Assembly: GCA_027031305.1 (NCBI GenBank)
Contig: JALVRJ010000175.1
Coordinates: 1-5,344, forward strand
Direction: 5' to 3'
From: Hyphomicrobiales bacterium
GTDB lineage: Bacteria > Pseudomonadota > Alphaproteobacteria > Rhizobiales > Aestuariivirgaceae
Length of the DNA stretch: 5,344 nt
Below are positions 5,222-5,344 of this stretch, piece after piece. The notes beneath the pieces are model-generated. The model saw only the letters and a list, made by a program, of their open reading frames with translations, was not told where the DNA came from and searched no databases. Every line of letters starts with the position of its first letter. The first letter of the stretch is position 1. Both the position numbers and the translations under genes were made by a program.

Positions 5222-5344
5222 TCTAATTTTATCCATTGCGATTATTGGTGCATAGAGGTTGCCACGTGCCGCGTGCGGTTCGTGCTGGACGCGCAACCGG
5301 GCATCCAATAAATTCGCGTCGAGTCATCTAGTGGGCCCGCCTTT

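Larger units (their letters stand above)
4945..5344. other. gene-free upstream region of the cytochrome/ankyrin/fccAB cluster
   Basis: About 400 bp without a supported gene. The part next to the cytochrome gene (4945-5080) is GC-rich like the coding regions. Around 5085-5240 base composition drops sharply; by my count only 24 of the 100 bases at 5141-5240 are G or C. That segment holds several palindromes and A/T tracts, with -10-like sequences TATATT and TATAAA on the minus strand near 5148-5170, but no convincing -35 box. Beyond 5245 the sequence becomes GC-rich again with no clear element. A short minus-strand frame enters from the right edge and stops at 5242; I do not call it a gene. Confidence 0.6.

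Overview
The window looks like a piece of a GC-rich proteobacterial chromosome. The sequence of the tRNA-Asn and the small PGPGW-type membrane protein next to it suggest an alphaproteobacterium, perhaps Rhodospirillales-like. That placement is inferred from recognition of the families, not from a search. The genes point to a bacterium able to oxidise sulfide in its periplasm.

Layout. Positions 40-67 hold a strong hairpin just beyond the end of a 97-residue membrane protein gene (91-384, minus strand). Divergent to it is a tRNA-Asn(GUU) gene (516-591, plus strand) with a good sigma70-type promoter (464-492). A 9-bp perfect inverted repeat (479-506) overlaps that promoter. From the CCA end of the tRNA, five tandem copies of a ~93-bp unit fill 590-1054. 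Each copy carries a small hairpin followed by a T-rich stretch, so the array may act as a serial terminator or a long 3' trailer of the tRNA transcript.

The rest of the window is a minus-strand gene set read from right to left: a NapC/NirT-type tetraheme cytochrome c (4402-4944, TTG start), a secreted ankyrin-repeat protein (3241-4326), the diheme cytochrome subunit FccA (2479-3096) and the flavoprotein subunit FccB (1154-2449) of flavocytochrome c sulfide dehydrogenase. A clear intrinsic terminator (1088-1123) closes it. The first two genes are closely spaced, as are the last two. A 144-bp gap between the ankyrin gene and fccA holds a direct repeat and an inverted repeat, so fccAB may also have its own control.

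How the genes may work together. FccB oxidises sulfide at a flavin plus redox-disulfide centre, and FccA takes the electrons onto two c-type hemes. The membrane-anchored tetraheme cytochrome could link this chemistry to the quinone pool. The ankyrin protein could be a periplasmic scaffold or protective factor. These links are inferred from gene order only.

Upstream of the cluster (about 5080-5240) is a sharply AT-rich stretch with a 20-bp perfect palindrome and a related 18-bp imperfect one 44 bp away. This is the best candidate for the control region of the operon. The distal edge (5245-5344) has no gene I can support.
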